This document shows, piece by piece, positions 21,936 through 32,225 of a stretch of 64,000 bases of DNA. The notes beneath the pieces were generated by a model. It was not told the DNA's origin. It ran no database searches and saw only the letters and a program-made list of their open reading frames with translations. The position numbers and the translations under genes were made by a program. Position 1 is the first letter of the stretch, and every line of letters starts with the position of its first letter. The stretch is taken from assembly GCA_947044405.1 (NCBI GenBank), contig CAMRHE010000360.1, positions 421,001-485,000 on the forward strand, written 5' to 3'. Source of the DNA: Leptodactylus fallax (lineage: Eukaryota > Chordata > Amphibia > Anura > Leptodactylidae).

Positions 21936-22229
21936 CTAAGGCCCCAGGAAGTGAGCCACAACCGGTAACTCTGTGGAAAAGACCGTGGCAGAAACGCATT
22001 ACGTTTATTTCCGCAGCGTTTTTCACAGAAAGTCAGCAGAGTTTTCCTCTAAGGACTTTCTGTTTCTATTATACCTATACAGAAAAATGTCAGCGGTTCC
22101 GTAGGTATAATTGACATACTGCAATTTACAAAAACGCAACGTTTTTGAAATCACTGCATTTCTGCTGATTTTTTTCTACAATGCATCCACTTTCCGACAC
22201 AGCCCAAATACGTGGGGCCCCGGCCTTAG
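21936..22229. mobile_element. MITE with CTAAGGCC inverted ends
   Basis: Begins CTAAGGCCCC at 21936 and ends GGGGCCCCGGCCTTAG at 22229, inverted to each other. The interior holds AACGCA and GCGTTTTT words typical of a very common frog MITE. No coding capacity and no clear target duplication. Confidence 0.55.
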
Positions 22230-22471
22230 AGAGGTTTTTTCCAGGCAGAAAATAGCAACATTTGTAAATAAAGTACATTACTTTTTGGTCCAGAATCCCA
22301 TGATCTATTAAATAAGTTGTCAGAAAAGTTAGTGACCATTTAAGTTTACTAAATAAAGCCTTCTAGATGGAATGACACCGACCAAATCCAGTCCTGTTAA
22401 ATTTTCATCAGGTTTATTTACGTGAATTTGTCTATTTTCTTTTTGTGAATGTTTGTAAATGAGGTTTCCAC

Positions 22472-22477
22472 TTTATT
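22472..22477 (-). promoter_or_regulatory. Possible polyadenylation signal of the minus-strand zinc-finger gene
   Basis: TTTATT on the plus strand is AATAAA on the minus strand, about 280 bases after the stop codon at 22755. Other TTTATT words nearby (for example 22412) are alternatives. Confidence 0.4.
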
Positions 22478-22754
22478 GCCTTTTGTATTTTTTTTTAACA
22501 TTCCTCCAATGGACATATATAAAGACAGCATAAAAAACAATAATACTAAAAAAGTTAATAAAACAACTCAGCCAGTCTAAAAAAAAATAGAAATAAAAAT
22601 TACCATCCACAACATTGATAGTTTTATGACTTCATTAGAAATTGATTAAAAACATTTTTTTAAATAATTTAATATAAACTAGCTAATGTACCAAATGTTA
22701 ACGTAACGTGCCGCTCAAGCTCACCTCACACCACCCCCAACTGGTACTTAAGTC

Positions 22755-24184
22755 TTAAAAACGGCTTGTTTCTTTCTTGTGGATTTTTACATGTCTGTTA
22801 AAATGGCTCTTACTTCCAAAGCATTTCCCACATTTGGTGCAGGAATAAGGCCTTTCTCCCGTGTGAATGCGGTTGTGAGTCGTTAAATTGGATTTTTTAG
22901 TAAAACACTTCCCGCACTGAAAGCAAATGTAGGGACGTTCTCCCGTGTGTATCCGCTGATGGGTGACAAGGGTCGAGTTATGTGCAAACCGCTTCCCGCA
23001 GACAGAACAGGCGTAGGGTCTCTCCCCTGTGTGGATTCTCTGGTGGGTCACGAGATGCGTGTAATACACAAAGCTTTTCCCGCAGTACGAACAGTTAAAA
23101 GGTACTTCCGAATTACTGATCCGGTGATGGCCAAAAAGAGCTGAAGGCTCCGAGAAGCATTTGCCATACTTGTATAATGGGTATTGCTCTGCTGGGATTT
23201 TTTCTGATTTTACCAGCTTAGAATTGAAAAATAACTGGTTGCCGTATTGCCCATAGTCGTGTGCCTTTCCTTTGTGTATGCTTATGTATTCGATAAATTG
23301 TGTACCATTAATATCCTGAGGAGAGCTACAATCAAATTCTGCGTTGCTAGAAGGTATTGGAAGACCTTCTTCCCTCCAGAAGTCTGGTTCCTCCTTAATA
23401 TGGATGAATGGATATTGCTGTGTATGGCCTCTAGGTGTATAAACGTTGGGGTCTGTGAGATTTTCGTCATCATATGAGGTTGGTTCCTCTTTAATACGAA
23501 GGGTTGGATACTGTTGTTTAGGATCGGTGTCACACGTGTCTGGTTCTTCCTCAATAATAATAGAAGGGTAGCGATGTCTATGATCCACGGGGGCGTAACT
23601 GTCCGTTTCTGTGATGTTTCCATCACATGAGATTGGTTCCTCCTCAATACGAATAAAGGGATAGAAGGATAGTTGTGCGTGATCTGTCGTTGTAATGAGT
23701 TCTTGATCTATAATATTCCCATAAGACGATGCTTTCCCCCTAACACGAGGAGACGAGTTTTGTTGTCTATGAGCTGTCTGTATATAAATTTCAGGATCAG
23801 TGGTATCTTCTTCATCACAAGAGACAGGTTCCTCCTTAATACGTGTCAATGGATATTGCGGTGTATAATCTGTGGGTGTGTAGGTGTTGTGGTCTGTGAG
23901 GTTCTCTCCATCACAAGAGTTTGTTTCCTCGATATCAGCAGACGAACACTGTGGATACGACAACCGACACGTAGATGTATTTCTGTAAATGTCTGGGTCA
24001 GATAAAATCTTTCCTTCACTTCTCCCTGATTCTTCACGGTCAGTTCTCTTCTTGCCTTCTGTAACCAGTTGTGAATGTCCTTCATCCAACTCTTTGTTGA
24101 TTTTGCTTTTATGACCATTTCTACTATCCGGTGTATTAGCAGCAATACATGGTATTCTTGGTGTTTGTCTGCTGACAGATTTAT
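22755..24184 (-). CDS. KRAB-like C2H2 zinc-finger gene, last coding exon (acidic repeats and fingers)
   Basis: Terminal exon of the only complete host gene here; the whole coding sequence (four exons, 25001 to 22755) gives about 590 residues. The acceptor AG is at 24185-24186 and the phase matches the preceding exon (split Asp codon G|AT). The first 300 or so residues hold five to seven copies of an acidic unit of about 30 residues around I-K/E-E-E-P-x-S-C-D and T-D-P-x-x-Y-T-P, with several psi-K-x-E SUMO-type motifs. At about 23195-23110 is a decayed finger that lost both Cys (L-Y-K-Y-G-K-C-F). Four canonical fingers with TGERP linkers follow, then E-T-S-R-F and TAA. The protein is probably a nuclear, sequence-specific repressor; its targets are unknown. 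Confidence 0.9.
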
Positions 24185-24455
24185 CTGATGGACAAAGTAC
24201 AATTACATTAGGTAGGTCCTTGGACATGGACATTTCAATGTTTATAATAAAATGGACTGCAATTGTAAGACACGGGAAGTCTGAAGACTACAATATTGCC
24301 AAAGATGAAGAGAACAGAAAAAGAGACTTAAGTAGAGGGCTGACTGTGCTCCAAACCACACATTGGTTGGGATTCTGGGCACAGATATTGATGACTTATC
24401 TAAAGGATCAGCCCTCAATATCAACTCTTGAACAATCCCTTAAAGCATCACTTAC

Positions 24456-24579
24456 CCGTTGATGTGATGGTTTGACGGTTCTTCATGATGACGTCCTTGT
24501 ACAGATCCTTGTGTCCTTCTATGTACTCCCACTCCTCCATGGAGAAATAGACGGTGACATCCTGACACCTTATAGGGAC
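24456..24579 (-). CDS. Zinc-finger gene, exon with KRAB-A-like box
   Basis: 124 bases bounded by an acceptor (TTGTCAG) at 24580-24581 and a GTAAG donor at 24455-24451. It encodes [19 protein letters not shown] and a tail D-L-Y-K-D-V-I-M, the KRAB-A core (V-x-V-x-F-S-x-E-E-W, then L-Y-x-x-V-M). In mammals this box recruits TRIM28; whether frog boxes do so cannot be told from sequence. It ends in phase 1, joining to the finger exon. Confidence 0.88.
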
Positions 24580-24668
24580 CTGACAACACAATGATACAGT
24601 CCTCATCATCCAGACACATCATCCCTTGTGTTACTGTCTAATGTCCCAGCATTCCCAACAGCGCTCAC

Positions 24669-24827
24669 CTCTCCAGTCAGCAACTCAATGATCTTGTTGG
24701 TGAGCTCCAGGATCTTCTCATCATTGTTTTTCTCATGTATCGGTGAAGGAGGTGACTCTGTGATGGGGCTCTGGGTCCGACTCCTTCTTCCACACTCACC
24801 AGATGTCTTCTTCACTGGACCATAATC
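24669..24827 (-). CDS. Zinc-finger gene, second coding exon
   Basis: 159 bases (53 codons, phase 0 at both ends), with acceptor ...TTTATAG at 24828-24829 and donor GTGAG at 24668-24664. It encodes a basic/Pro-Ser linker and ends in [15 protein letters not shown], which resembles the end of the first exon (I-L-N-L-T-L-E-I-I-Y-L-L-T-G-E). The two exons therefore carry copies of one short helical motif common in frog zinc-finger genes. Confidence 0.85.
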
Positions 24828-24941
24828 CTATAAAGTGAAAGATAATGACAGATTTCTATTTAACATCTATTTTCCTAGATTTTAGTTCATCTAAGTCTGC
24901 TGTATCATCAGAGATCCACTAAAATTCCCAGAACCCCTCAC

Positions 24942-25001
24942 CTCTCCGGTCAGCAGGTAGATGATCTCCAGGGTCAGGTTTAATATCCTGTCATTATCCA
25001 T
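24942..25001 (-). CDS. Zinc-finger gene, first coding exon
   Basis: The ATG at 25001 opens 20 codons (M-D-N-D-R-I-L-N-L and so on to L-L-T-G-E), ending at a GTGAG donor (24941-24937) in phase 0. The start fits frog zinc-finger genes, which commonly begin M-D-N-D/K. The exon extends upstream as 5' UTR to an acceptor at 25120-25121. Confidence 0.85.
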
Positions 25002-25119
25002 CTTTAGTCGGCTTCCCGGTGTTGATGTTGATTTTACAGTGGTCAATAATTCCTAAACTAACATGTTTCTTTAGCATCATTGGTTTCTAGATTGCGTCCC
25101 ATCCTTATTTCTTAAGAAT
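25002..25119 (-). other. 5' UTR part of the first coding exon
   Basis: On the minus strand a tract CTCTTTTTTTTTTTTCCAG ends at 25120, a strong splice acceptor. The 118 bases from there to the ATG at 25001 contain one short upstream ATG (ATGGGACGC region), which may reduce translation. Confidence 0.6.
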
Positions 25120-25129
25120 CTGGAAAAAA

Positions 25130-25568
25130 AAAAGAGGCAGAGTAAGTAAAATTATATCTACTATACCACATACAACAACTTACCACCATATCATAGATAT
25201 TAAGTCTCATAGATGATACGTGTCTGATGCCTAGGCTGCTGGGACCCCCATCGATTGTTAGAATGGGTCCCCCTTTTAAAGAAGAGACAGTCACATGTGC
25301 ACTCTGGAGCTCCCTTCAGTTTAGAGGTTGCACTACATTTGTTTTCTTTAAGAGTAAAAATACTCCTCTTATTATTTGTGGGGAGTACTTTTAGCCATGG
25401 AGGAGTCCGGAGTTCACATTCATGGAAATATGTTGTATGCTTAATAATTCTCCTGCCTTTTGCTGGTAAAGGCATGGACACCAAGGACAGGTGAGTATGA
25501 TTTTTTTTTTTTTAGGTTTCCCCTTCCCTGGCCTCCTCCCTGAGTCCTCAAATTTGTGGATAACCCCT
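25130..25568. other. Intron sequence, no gene seen
   Basis: Proximal part of intron 1 of the zinc-finger gene. A GACAGGTGAGTATGATTTTT word at 25484-25503, often seen in frog repeats, suggests an old interspersed element. Confidence 0.4.
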
Positions 25569-26033
25569 TTAACCCCTTCCTGTACCATGACGTAATAGTA
25601 TGTCATAGAGAGTAGCAAGTCAGTGCACCATGACCATGACGTACTAGTATGTCATGGACACGATTTTGGCATGGGGTCTGCCGGGTGTCCGTTGGGTTTC
25701 CGCCAGTTTTATGCTGAAATGTCCTCCATGCAAAACTTTTTTCTCTGCCAATTTTAAACAGAATCTGCGGCAGAGATGTGAACCTAGCCTTACAAAAAAA
25801 AAAAAAAAATGCCACAAATGTGATTACAAAGATGCATGCACAGCTGAATTGTACCAATAAAAAGTTATGGTTTTTAGAAAAAGTTTTTATTATATAAAAT
25901 TTTCCAAACATAAAAAACTATATACATTAGATACCGCGGCATCCGTAGCAGCCTGTACTATAAAATGAAGGCACTATTTATCTTGTATACCAATGACAAG
26001 CGCACCTTGTCTAGCAAAACATAAACCCTCAAC
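25569..26033. mobile_element. Fragment of a TTAA-type element
   Basis: Starts with TAACCCCTTCCTGTACCATG, like the CCCCTT termini of the TTAA elements at 5139 and 39350, with palindromic GACGTA-TAGTATGTCAT words behind it. The other end was not found before the Tc1 element at 26036, so this is a partial copy. Confidence 0.4.
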
Positions 26034-26035
26034 TA

Positions 26036-27607
26036 CACTGTGTTCCAAATTATTAAGCAAAAAGTGTTTAGGAGTGATAAGGTAAGAATTTTTTTTGTTT
26101 GTTAGTTAAACTCATTGATGGTGATGTGTGTCAGGGCTTTTTATATCACTGAAAGCAATTGCAGACACCTGTGCTAATTAGTTTGGCAGGTGTGTCCAAT
26201 TAAAGGCAAGCCTACTTAAGAAGGCTGTCCCACATTATTAAGCAGCCTACATTTTCAGCCAAAATGGGAAAGAAAAAGGATGTGTCGGCTGCTGAGAAGC
26301 AACAAATTGTGGAGTGTTTAGGTCAAGGCATGACTACAATCAACATTGCCAAGACACTTCATCGTGATCATCGCACAATCAAGAAGTATGTAGGTGATTT
26401 ACAGCACACACGTGTGCGTGCTGATAAGGGAAAACTGACGACTCTTTCCAACAGGCAATTACGTCAGGTTAAAAGAGCAGCTTCAAAAATGCCTTGTCAT
26501 AGCAGCAGACAAGTTTTTGAAGCTGCTGGTGCCTCCAACGTCCCCCCGAACAACAAGATGCAGGGTCCTTCAGAGGTTTGCAGCTGTGCGTAAGCCATCC
26601 TGTCGACCTCCTCTATCCACTGCACACAAGCAGAAATGGCTCCAGTGGGCCAAACAATACATGAAGACTGACTTCAAAACTGTTTTGTTCACCAATGAGT
26701 GCCGTGCAACGCTCGATGGTCCAGATGGATGGAGTGGGGGATGGCTTGTTGATGGACACCCCATGCAAACACGGCTACGGCGCCAACAAGGAGAAGCTGG
26801 AGTAATGTTTTGGGCTGGAATCATGGGGAGAGAGATTGTCGGCCCCTTTAGGATCCCTGAAGGGGTAAAGATGAACTCCATAATGTATGTGGAGTTTCTC
26901 AAACAGCACTTCCTGCCATGGTTCAAGAAGAAGAACCATGCATTCCACAGAAAGATCATTTTCATGCATGATAATGCACCGTCTCATGCTGCAAATAACA
27001 CATCTGCATCTCTGGCTGCTATGGGCATAAAAGGGGACACACTTATGGTGTGGCCCCCATGCTCCCCTGACCTCAACCCCATTGAGAACCTCTGGAGCAT
27101 TATCAAAAGGAGTGTCTATGATGGCGGGAGGCAGTTCACATCTAAGCAACAGCTCTGGGAGGGTATTCTGTCCTCATGCAAAACAATTGAAGCAGAAACC
27201 ATCCAAAAACTGACAAATTCAATGGACGAGAGAGTTCAGAAGCTTCTTTCCAACAAGAGGTCCTATGTGCAAATGTAACATCACCTCGAATAAAGTTTTG
27301 GCTTGAAAACTGTTTGATTTCAGTTTGTAATAACCTGCTAATGCTTATAATTTCACAATGACCATTTTTTTGTTCTTAATAAAAATGAAAAGGTTGCAAA
27401 TTCTGCTGTGCATAATAATTTAAAACATGCATTTTGAGTGTTTATTTTTTTTTTTTAAATATACTGTTATCATAGGCAGTTTGTTCAAAAACCTTTCAAT
27501 TATACTCGAATAGTTGATGACTGGAAAATTACAATGACTGCAATTCATATAGGTAATTTTGGAAAATATGAGAAAATATTATTTGCATAATCATTTGGAA
27601 CACAGTG
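26036..27607 (+). mobile_element. Tc1/mariner element with DD37E-type transposase
   Basis: Ends CACTGTGTTCCAAATTATTA (26036) and ...TTTGGAACACAGTG (27607) are inverted to each other and flanked by TA on both sides (26034-26035 and 27608-27609). It lies in intron 1 of the minus-strand zinc-finger gene. It codes for a transposase with one frameshift (26264-27278). Confidence 0.9.
26264..27278 (+). pseudogene. Tc1-like transposase, DD37E spacing, frameshifted and first Asp changed
   Basis: Starts M-G-K-K-K-D-V-S-A-A-E-K and has a helix-turn-helix DNA-binding part; the frame shifts near 26550. The catalytic part shows T-N-E-C-R (the first catalytic Asp is replaced by Asn), H-D-N-A-P-S-H with the second Asp, and D-L-N-P-I-E-N-L-W with the Glu. 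I count 37 residues between the second Asp and the Glu, against 34 in classical Tc1, which fits the DD37E group. It ends at 27278 with Y-V-Q-M. Both defects make it inactive. Confidence 0.85.
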
Positions 27608-27609
27608 TA

Positions 27610-27874
27610 TCTTTGCTGATACAAAAATCTAAAAGTTACGTCTTTTCAAAATGGAGATACACATTTTTTTTATTTTTCTTTCCCAAAAACAGTTTTTTTT
27701 ATTTTATATTATATAACAATAGCAAAACATAAAAAAACTTAAGGGATTGGACAAAATAAAACAAACAACCCTATGTTTACAGTCACATTTAACACTTCCT
27801 GACACCCTGTCTATCCCTGCCATCACTGGTAGACATGTTGTGCCCCCCATGTATGAGCCAGGCATCAAAAACAA
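27610..27874. other. Intron sequence, no gene seen
   Basis: AT-rich sequence between the Tc1 element and the minisatellite, with T runs. Nothing else was recognised. Confidence 0.35.
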
Positions 27875-28255
27875 TATGGGTAACATAGGGATAATACACT
27901 ATATAAGGACACTATAGGTAATGTAGGAATCATACACTATATATGGACAGTATAAGTAATATAGGGATTATATACTATATAAGGACAGTATAGGTAATGT
28001 AAGGATCATATACTGTATATAAGGATAGTATAGGTAATATAGGGATCATAACATTATATATAAGGACAGTATAGGTAATATAGGGATCACACATTATATA
28101 CATTATATATAAGGACAGTATAGGTAGTATAGGGATCACACATTGTATATAAGGACAATATAGGTAATATAAGAATCATACACTGTATATAAGGACAGTA
28201 TAGGTAATGTAGCGGGTCACACGCTGTATATAAGACCAGTCTAGAGAATATTGGG
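27875..28255. repeat. Minisatellite, about 39-bp unit, nine or ten copies
   Basis: Imperfect tandem repeats around ATAAGGACAGTATAGGTAAT followed by ATAGGGATCA-CA. Units vary by a few bases and one copy is longer. It lies about 90 bases inside intron 1 from the presumed first exon of the zinc-finger gene. Confidence 0.85.
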
Positions 28256-28342
28256 GAGTACACGATGCATATGGGATCAGTACCCTATCTAGAGGGACAG
28301 TCCAGCCACCAATAACACCTTGGGTCTCATTCACCGACTCAC

Positions 28343-28420
28343 CACACACTGCTCTGTCCTCCGGTCCTCATAAGCCTGAACCGGAAGCTCTTTACCGGAA
28401 ACACCCAGCTTGCGTTCCAC
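28343..28420 (-). promoter_or_regulatory. Presumed promoter and non-coding first exon of the zinc-finger gene
   Basis: On the minus strand a perfect donor G|GTGAGTC lies at 28342, preceded by sequence with two ETS-type CCGGAA motifs (one on each strand, near 28365 and 28380-28398) and several CpGs, with no TATA box. Broadly expressed zinc-finger genes often start from such ETS/CpG promoters. Spliced to the acceptor at 25119 it gives an intron of about 3.2 kb. The start of transcription cannot be fixed; the right border is a guess. Confidence 0.45.
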
Positions 28421-29406
28421 AGCGCTTCCTGGATGTGCGTTCCACGTGAGCCTGCCCCCAACAGGCGTATTATGTCCTTCTAATAAAAATCTTCAGTTCT
28501 AGTCCAGTGTCAGCGGTGGGAGGCAGCGTGATGGTGAAAGATGAAAGGGGGTTGGTCCGGGCTCCGCTATACTTGTGACGTCACCGCCGGTCAGAGGCAT
28601 TGTGGGCCATGTGATCAGTCACCATGTGATCTCTTATTAATAATGTTATTGTCTGTCACTGAGCTGTCAATGGCTAACACGGTACAACATTATACTACTG
28701 AGCTGTATGGACAGTGGACACCTCAGTTACCATAGTAACCACCCCGAGCCAGGCTATATGGGCACTGTGTGGCACCTCTTTTGGCTTTTATTGACCAATA
28801 TAGTAAAAAAAAGTTGGTTGCTATGACAACCACTTATTTTATGTAAAGAGCAGATGGTTTTAGTGAGGCCATCTTTTGGTAGTTAGCAACATTTCCATTA
28901 GTATAGCAGGAATGTTTGGGTCCTACCTATAGACCAGACCCCACACTGCCCCAGGTCCGTCTCCAGACTGGACCCCACTATTTTCCCATCAAGAATATGC
29001 CCAAATTTGCCGGGATTGTTCCAAAAATCTGGGAACCAGTTCAGCAAATTCGAGACAGTTGCCGACTATGTCGTTTTCAGGTAGAACATTGGTCAGGTTT
29101 ACACATGTAAAATAGGGGCTATGGTTTTAGGGGCACAGCTTGTCACAGAGTGTAATTTGCCTTCACACAGACTTGCTGACTGTCCCCTTAATTTGAACAA
29201 ATAGTCCTGGCAAATTTGGCATGTCTCCATCAAAAAAGGGGGTGGTATACAAAGACACCCCCCAAAGTGGGTGGATATGGAGGGTATAGGGGCGAGGGCT
29301 GACTTGCCTAGTCCTATTTCTCCAACTTCAGAGCTGGTAAGCAGGGGTGTGGAGACAGCAGACCAAACCAAGGACTCCAGTCATGGTCAGGAGGAAGAGT
29401 AAAGAT
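28421..29406. other. Flank of the zinc-finger promoter, no gene seen
   Basis: Moderately GC-rich near 28430-28620, then ordinary sequence. Short open frames without recognisable domains. A divergent transcript from the CpG-rich part is possible but not shown. Confidence 0.35.
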
Positions 29407-29460
29407 CTAATTCATGAAAAATCCAGTGACTGATTCCAATGACAGTAAATATGCAACAAA
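29407..29460. mobile_element. Left piece of an AT-rich hAT-MITE repeat split by CR1
   Basis: AATCCAGTGACTGATTCCAA and GTAAATATGCAACAAA match the tandem unit of the repeat at 19757-20045. The matching continuation ACTATACATCTAATTATT appears at 31598, right behind the CR1 tail, so the LINE is inserted in this repeat. Confidence 0.65.
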
Positions 29461-29484
29461 CCTCTCAAAAATAATCTGGGTGTA

Positions 29485-31012
29485 ATGGTGGAGGAGGATG
29501 AGGAAAAAGCACAACTATTAAATGCCTTCTTCTCTACAGTGTCTACACAAGAAAATCCAATGGCCAGCAACATGATTAGGGGTAATGTTAACTCTCCATT
29601 AAATGTCAACTGTTTAACTCAGGAGGAAGTGCGGTGCCACCTTCAAAACACTAAAATAGATAAATTGCCAGGTCCAGATGGCATACACCCCGAGTTCTGA
29701 GGGAATTATGCACGGTGATAGACAGACCCTTATATCTAATATTTAAGGAATCAGTAATGACTGGGTCTGTTCCACTTGATTGGCGCATAGCAAAAGTGGT
29801 GCCAATTTTCAAAAAGGGGTCTAAAAGTGAGCCTGGAAACTATAGGCCATTAAGTTTGATTTCTGTGGTGGGTAAGATATTTGAGAGCTTTCTAAGAGAT
29901 GCTATCCTGGGGTACCTCAATGTAAATAATCTTATAACATCCAATCAGCATGGTTTTATGAGGAATCGGTCCTGTCAGACTAATCTGATCAGCTTCTATG
30001 AAGAGGTCAGTTCAAGACTAGACATGGGTAATGCAGTGGACGTGGTGTATCTGGACTTTTCAAAGGCTTTTGATACTGTACCACATGAAAGGTTGGTATG
30101 CAAAATGAGAATGTTGGGACTGGGGGAAAACATATGCATTTGGGTTCGCAACTGGCTCACTGATAGGAAACAGAGGGTGCTTATTAATGGTAAATATTCA
30201 GACTGGGTCACAGTCACCAGTGGGGTGCCACAGGGGTCAGTATTAGAGGGTCACAGTCACCAGTGGGGTGCCACAGGGGTTAGTATTGGGCCCTCTCCTG
30301 TTTAATATCTTTATTAATGACCTGGTAGACGGTTTGCAAAGCAGGGTGTCCATAGTTGCAGATGATACTAAACTTTGTAAGGTAATCAAAAATGAGGAGG
30401 ATAATAGAATATTAAGGGGATCTAAGGAAGTTGGAAGCATGGGCCGAGACTTGGCAAATGAAGTTTAATATTGACAAATGTAATGTTATGCATTTTGGAC
30501 GACGAAATAAAATGTATGATTATGTACTTAATAGTAAATTACTGGGTAAAACTGCCAATGAAAAAGACTTGGGGATTGTGGTGGACAATAAGCTTACCTT
30601 TAGTGACCAGTGCCAGGCAGCGGCTGCCAAGGCAAATAAAATTATGGGATGCATCAAAAGAGGTCTAGATTCTCATGACAAGAACATAGTTATGCCTCTA
30701 TACAAATCACTGGTACGGCCAAACTTAGACTATTGTGCACAATTCTGGGCCCCAGTATACAAGAAAGACAAAATCGAACTAGAAAGAGTGCAAAGAAGGG
30801 CAACCAAAATTATTAGGGGGATGGGTGGATTGGAGTACAACGATAGATTAACAAACTTGGGGTTATTCAGTTTAGAGAAAAGACGTCTACGGGGAGATCT
30901 AATAACAATGTACAAATACATGAAGGGACAGCACAAAGAACTTTCTAATGATCTTTTTACCCCTAGGCCACTGACAGTGACAAGGGGACATCCTCTACAC
31001 CTAGGCCGGTGA
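29485..31012 (+). pseudogene. CR1 reverse transcriptase, frameshifted
   Basis: 29485-29700 encodes L-P-G-P-D-G-I-H-P, then after a frameshift 29715-30305 encodes F-K-K-G-S-K-S-E-P-G-N-Y-R-P-L-S-L, Y-L-D-F-S-K-A-F-D-T-V-P-H and S-G-V-P-Q-G-S-V-L. 30268-30468 encodes G-P-L-L-F-N-I-F-I-N-D-L and V-A-D-D-T-K-L-C, the catalytic ADD box. 30431-31012 encodes the thumb and C-terminal region ending in E-K-R-R-L-R-G-D-L-I. Frame changes come partly from an internal duplication at 30205-30290. Without the N-terminal endonuclease it is a dead copy. Confidence 0.88.
30205..30290 (+). repeat. 43-bp tandem duplication in the CR1 reverse transcriptase
   Basis: GGGTCACAGTCACCAGTGGG and the next words to CAGGGGTCAGTATT occur twice in direct succession (from about 30206 and about 30248). 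The second copy reads on into the normal reverse-transcriptase sequence, so the first copy is the surplus one. It breaks the frame. Confidence 0.85.
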
Positions 31013-31215
31013 CAGTGACAAGGGGACATCCTCTACATCTAGGCCAGTGACAAGGGGACATCCTCTACACCTAGGCCAGTGACAAGGGGACATCCTCTAC
31101 ACCTTGGCCAGTGACAGTGACAAGAGGACATCCTCTACACCTAGGCCGGTGACAGTGACAAGGGGACATCCTTTACACCTAGGCCGGTGACAGTGACAAG
31201 GGGACATCCTCTACG
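30967..31215 (+). repeat. Minisatellite in the CR1 C-terminal coding region
   Basis: Six to seven copies of a unit of 30 or 38 bases, core GTGACAAGGGGACATCCTCT plus ACACCTAGGCC(G/A). Units of 30 bases lack an internal CAGTGACA, which explains the two lengths. The copy at the end runs on into the normal CR1 sequence encoding R-L-E-E-R-K-F. Confidence 0.88.
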
Positions 31216-31597
31216 ACTGGAGGAGAGAAAGTTTCACCAGCAACATAGAAGAGGATTTTTTTCCTATAAGAACAACAAGGCTATGGAACTCTCTGCCCCA
31301 GGAGGTGGTGATGGTGGATTCATTGAACAAGTTCAAAGAGGGCCTGGATGCCTTTCTCGAACAGAACAACATTACGGATTATGGGTTTTAGAGTTTAAGG
31401 GCACGTTGATCCAGGGTTTTATGCTGATTGCCAGATTGGAGTCGGGAAGGAATTTTTTCCCATGAAATGGGGCAATTGGCATAAGCCTCATGGGGGTTTT
31501 TGCCTTCCTCTGGATCAACACTGTAGGGGACTGAAGGGTTATAGGTTGGACTTGATGGACTGATGTCTTCAACCTCATCAACTATGTAACTATGTAA

Positions 31598-31621
31598 ACT
31601 ATACATCTAATTATTATACTG
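31598..31621. mobile_element. Right piece of the AT-rich repeat split by CR1
   Basis: ACTATACATCTAATTATTAT continues the unit interrupted at 29460. It is cut off by LTR sequence at about 31622. Confidence 0.5.
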
Positions 31622-32225
31622 TAGATCGGACATGGTTGATAACATTGTATCATTCCACTTGGTCTCAGCTCTTTACAAAGAATCTGGACTTGAGTGCGTT
31701 AGTCAATCAGACTTGCTGTCGCCGGTGACCTCATTCTGGGAGGTGGCATAAAGGGTATAAAAGATGAGGTAAGAGGCAATGGGAGGAGATTGTACTGGGA
31801 CTACAAGAGAACACTATGAGGAGTTTTTACAGACAGACTACAGGATATTACAGACAGACCACTGTGAAGAGCATGCAGGCTGGATTGTTGTACTAATGCT
31901 ACATGCTAGGAAGCCTCCACTGGTTATTCACACATGACAGAGCATGTGTGAGTGGTAAAGTAACTATTTCACCTTTATTCCCTTTTATTTTAAGTACTGT
32001 ATCTTGTAACTAGTAACTGTTAATGCTTGTATATATCTGTTCTGAACTGCATGTGTTAGATGTTAATACCGACCCATTTATGGGTTAATAAATATATAAA
32101 ATTTAGAAAGCTTGTCTTGTATTTATCTTGTGAACCCGGCACTTACTGGCGGTGAGTGTGGTTTTATATGAAAGAAGACTCACGTGTGAGCCACAGCGGT
32201 GTTGGCGCACTGAGGATCTTTCACA
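31622..32225 (+). mobile_element. 5'-truncated LTR of the gag-only Gypsy family
   Basis: Matches the LTR at 49891-50754 from about its base 235 to the end (GGATCTTTCACA at 32225). It contains TATAAAAG near 31755 and AATAAA near 32087. No internal element sequence follows, so it is a solo or truncated LTR. Confidence 0.82.

Larger units (their letters stand above)
29461..31597 (+). mobile_element. CR1 LINE, 5'-truncated
   Basis: Reverse-transcriptase pieces of CR1 type (29485-31010), then a CR1-like 3' UTR with GGACTTGATGGACTGATGTC and the octamer tail ACTATGTAACTATGTAA (31580-31597). It interrupts the AT-rich repeat named above, whose two halves flank it. Confidence 0.88.

Noticed and set aside
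30960..31215. CRISPR-like array
   Set aside because: The repeats are head-to-tail without unique spacers; it is a minisatellite within CR1 coding sequence.
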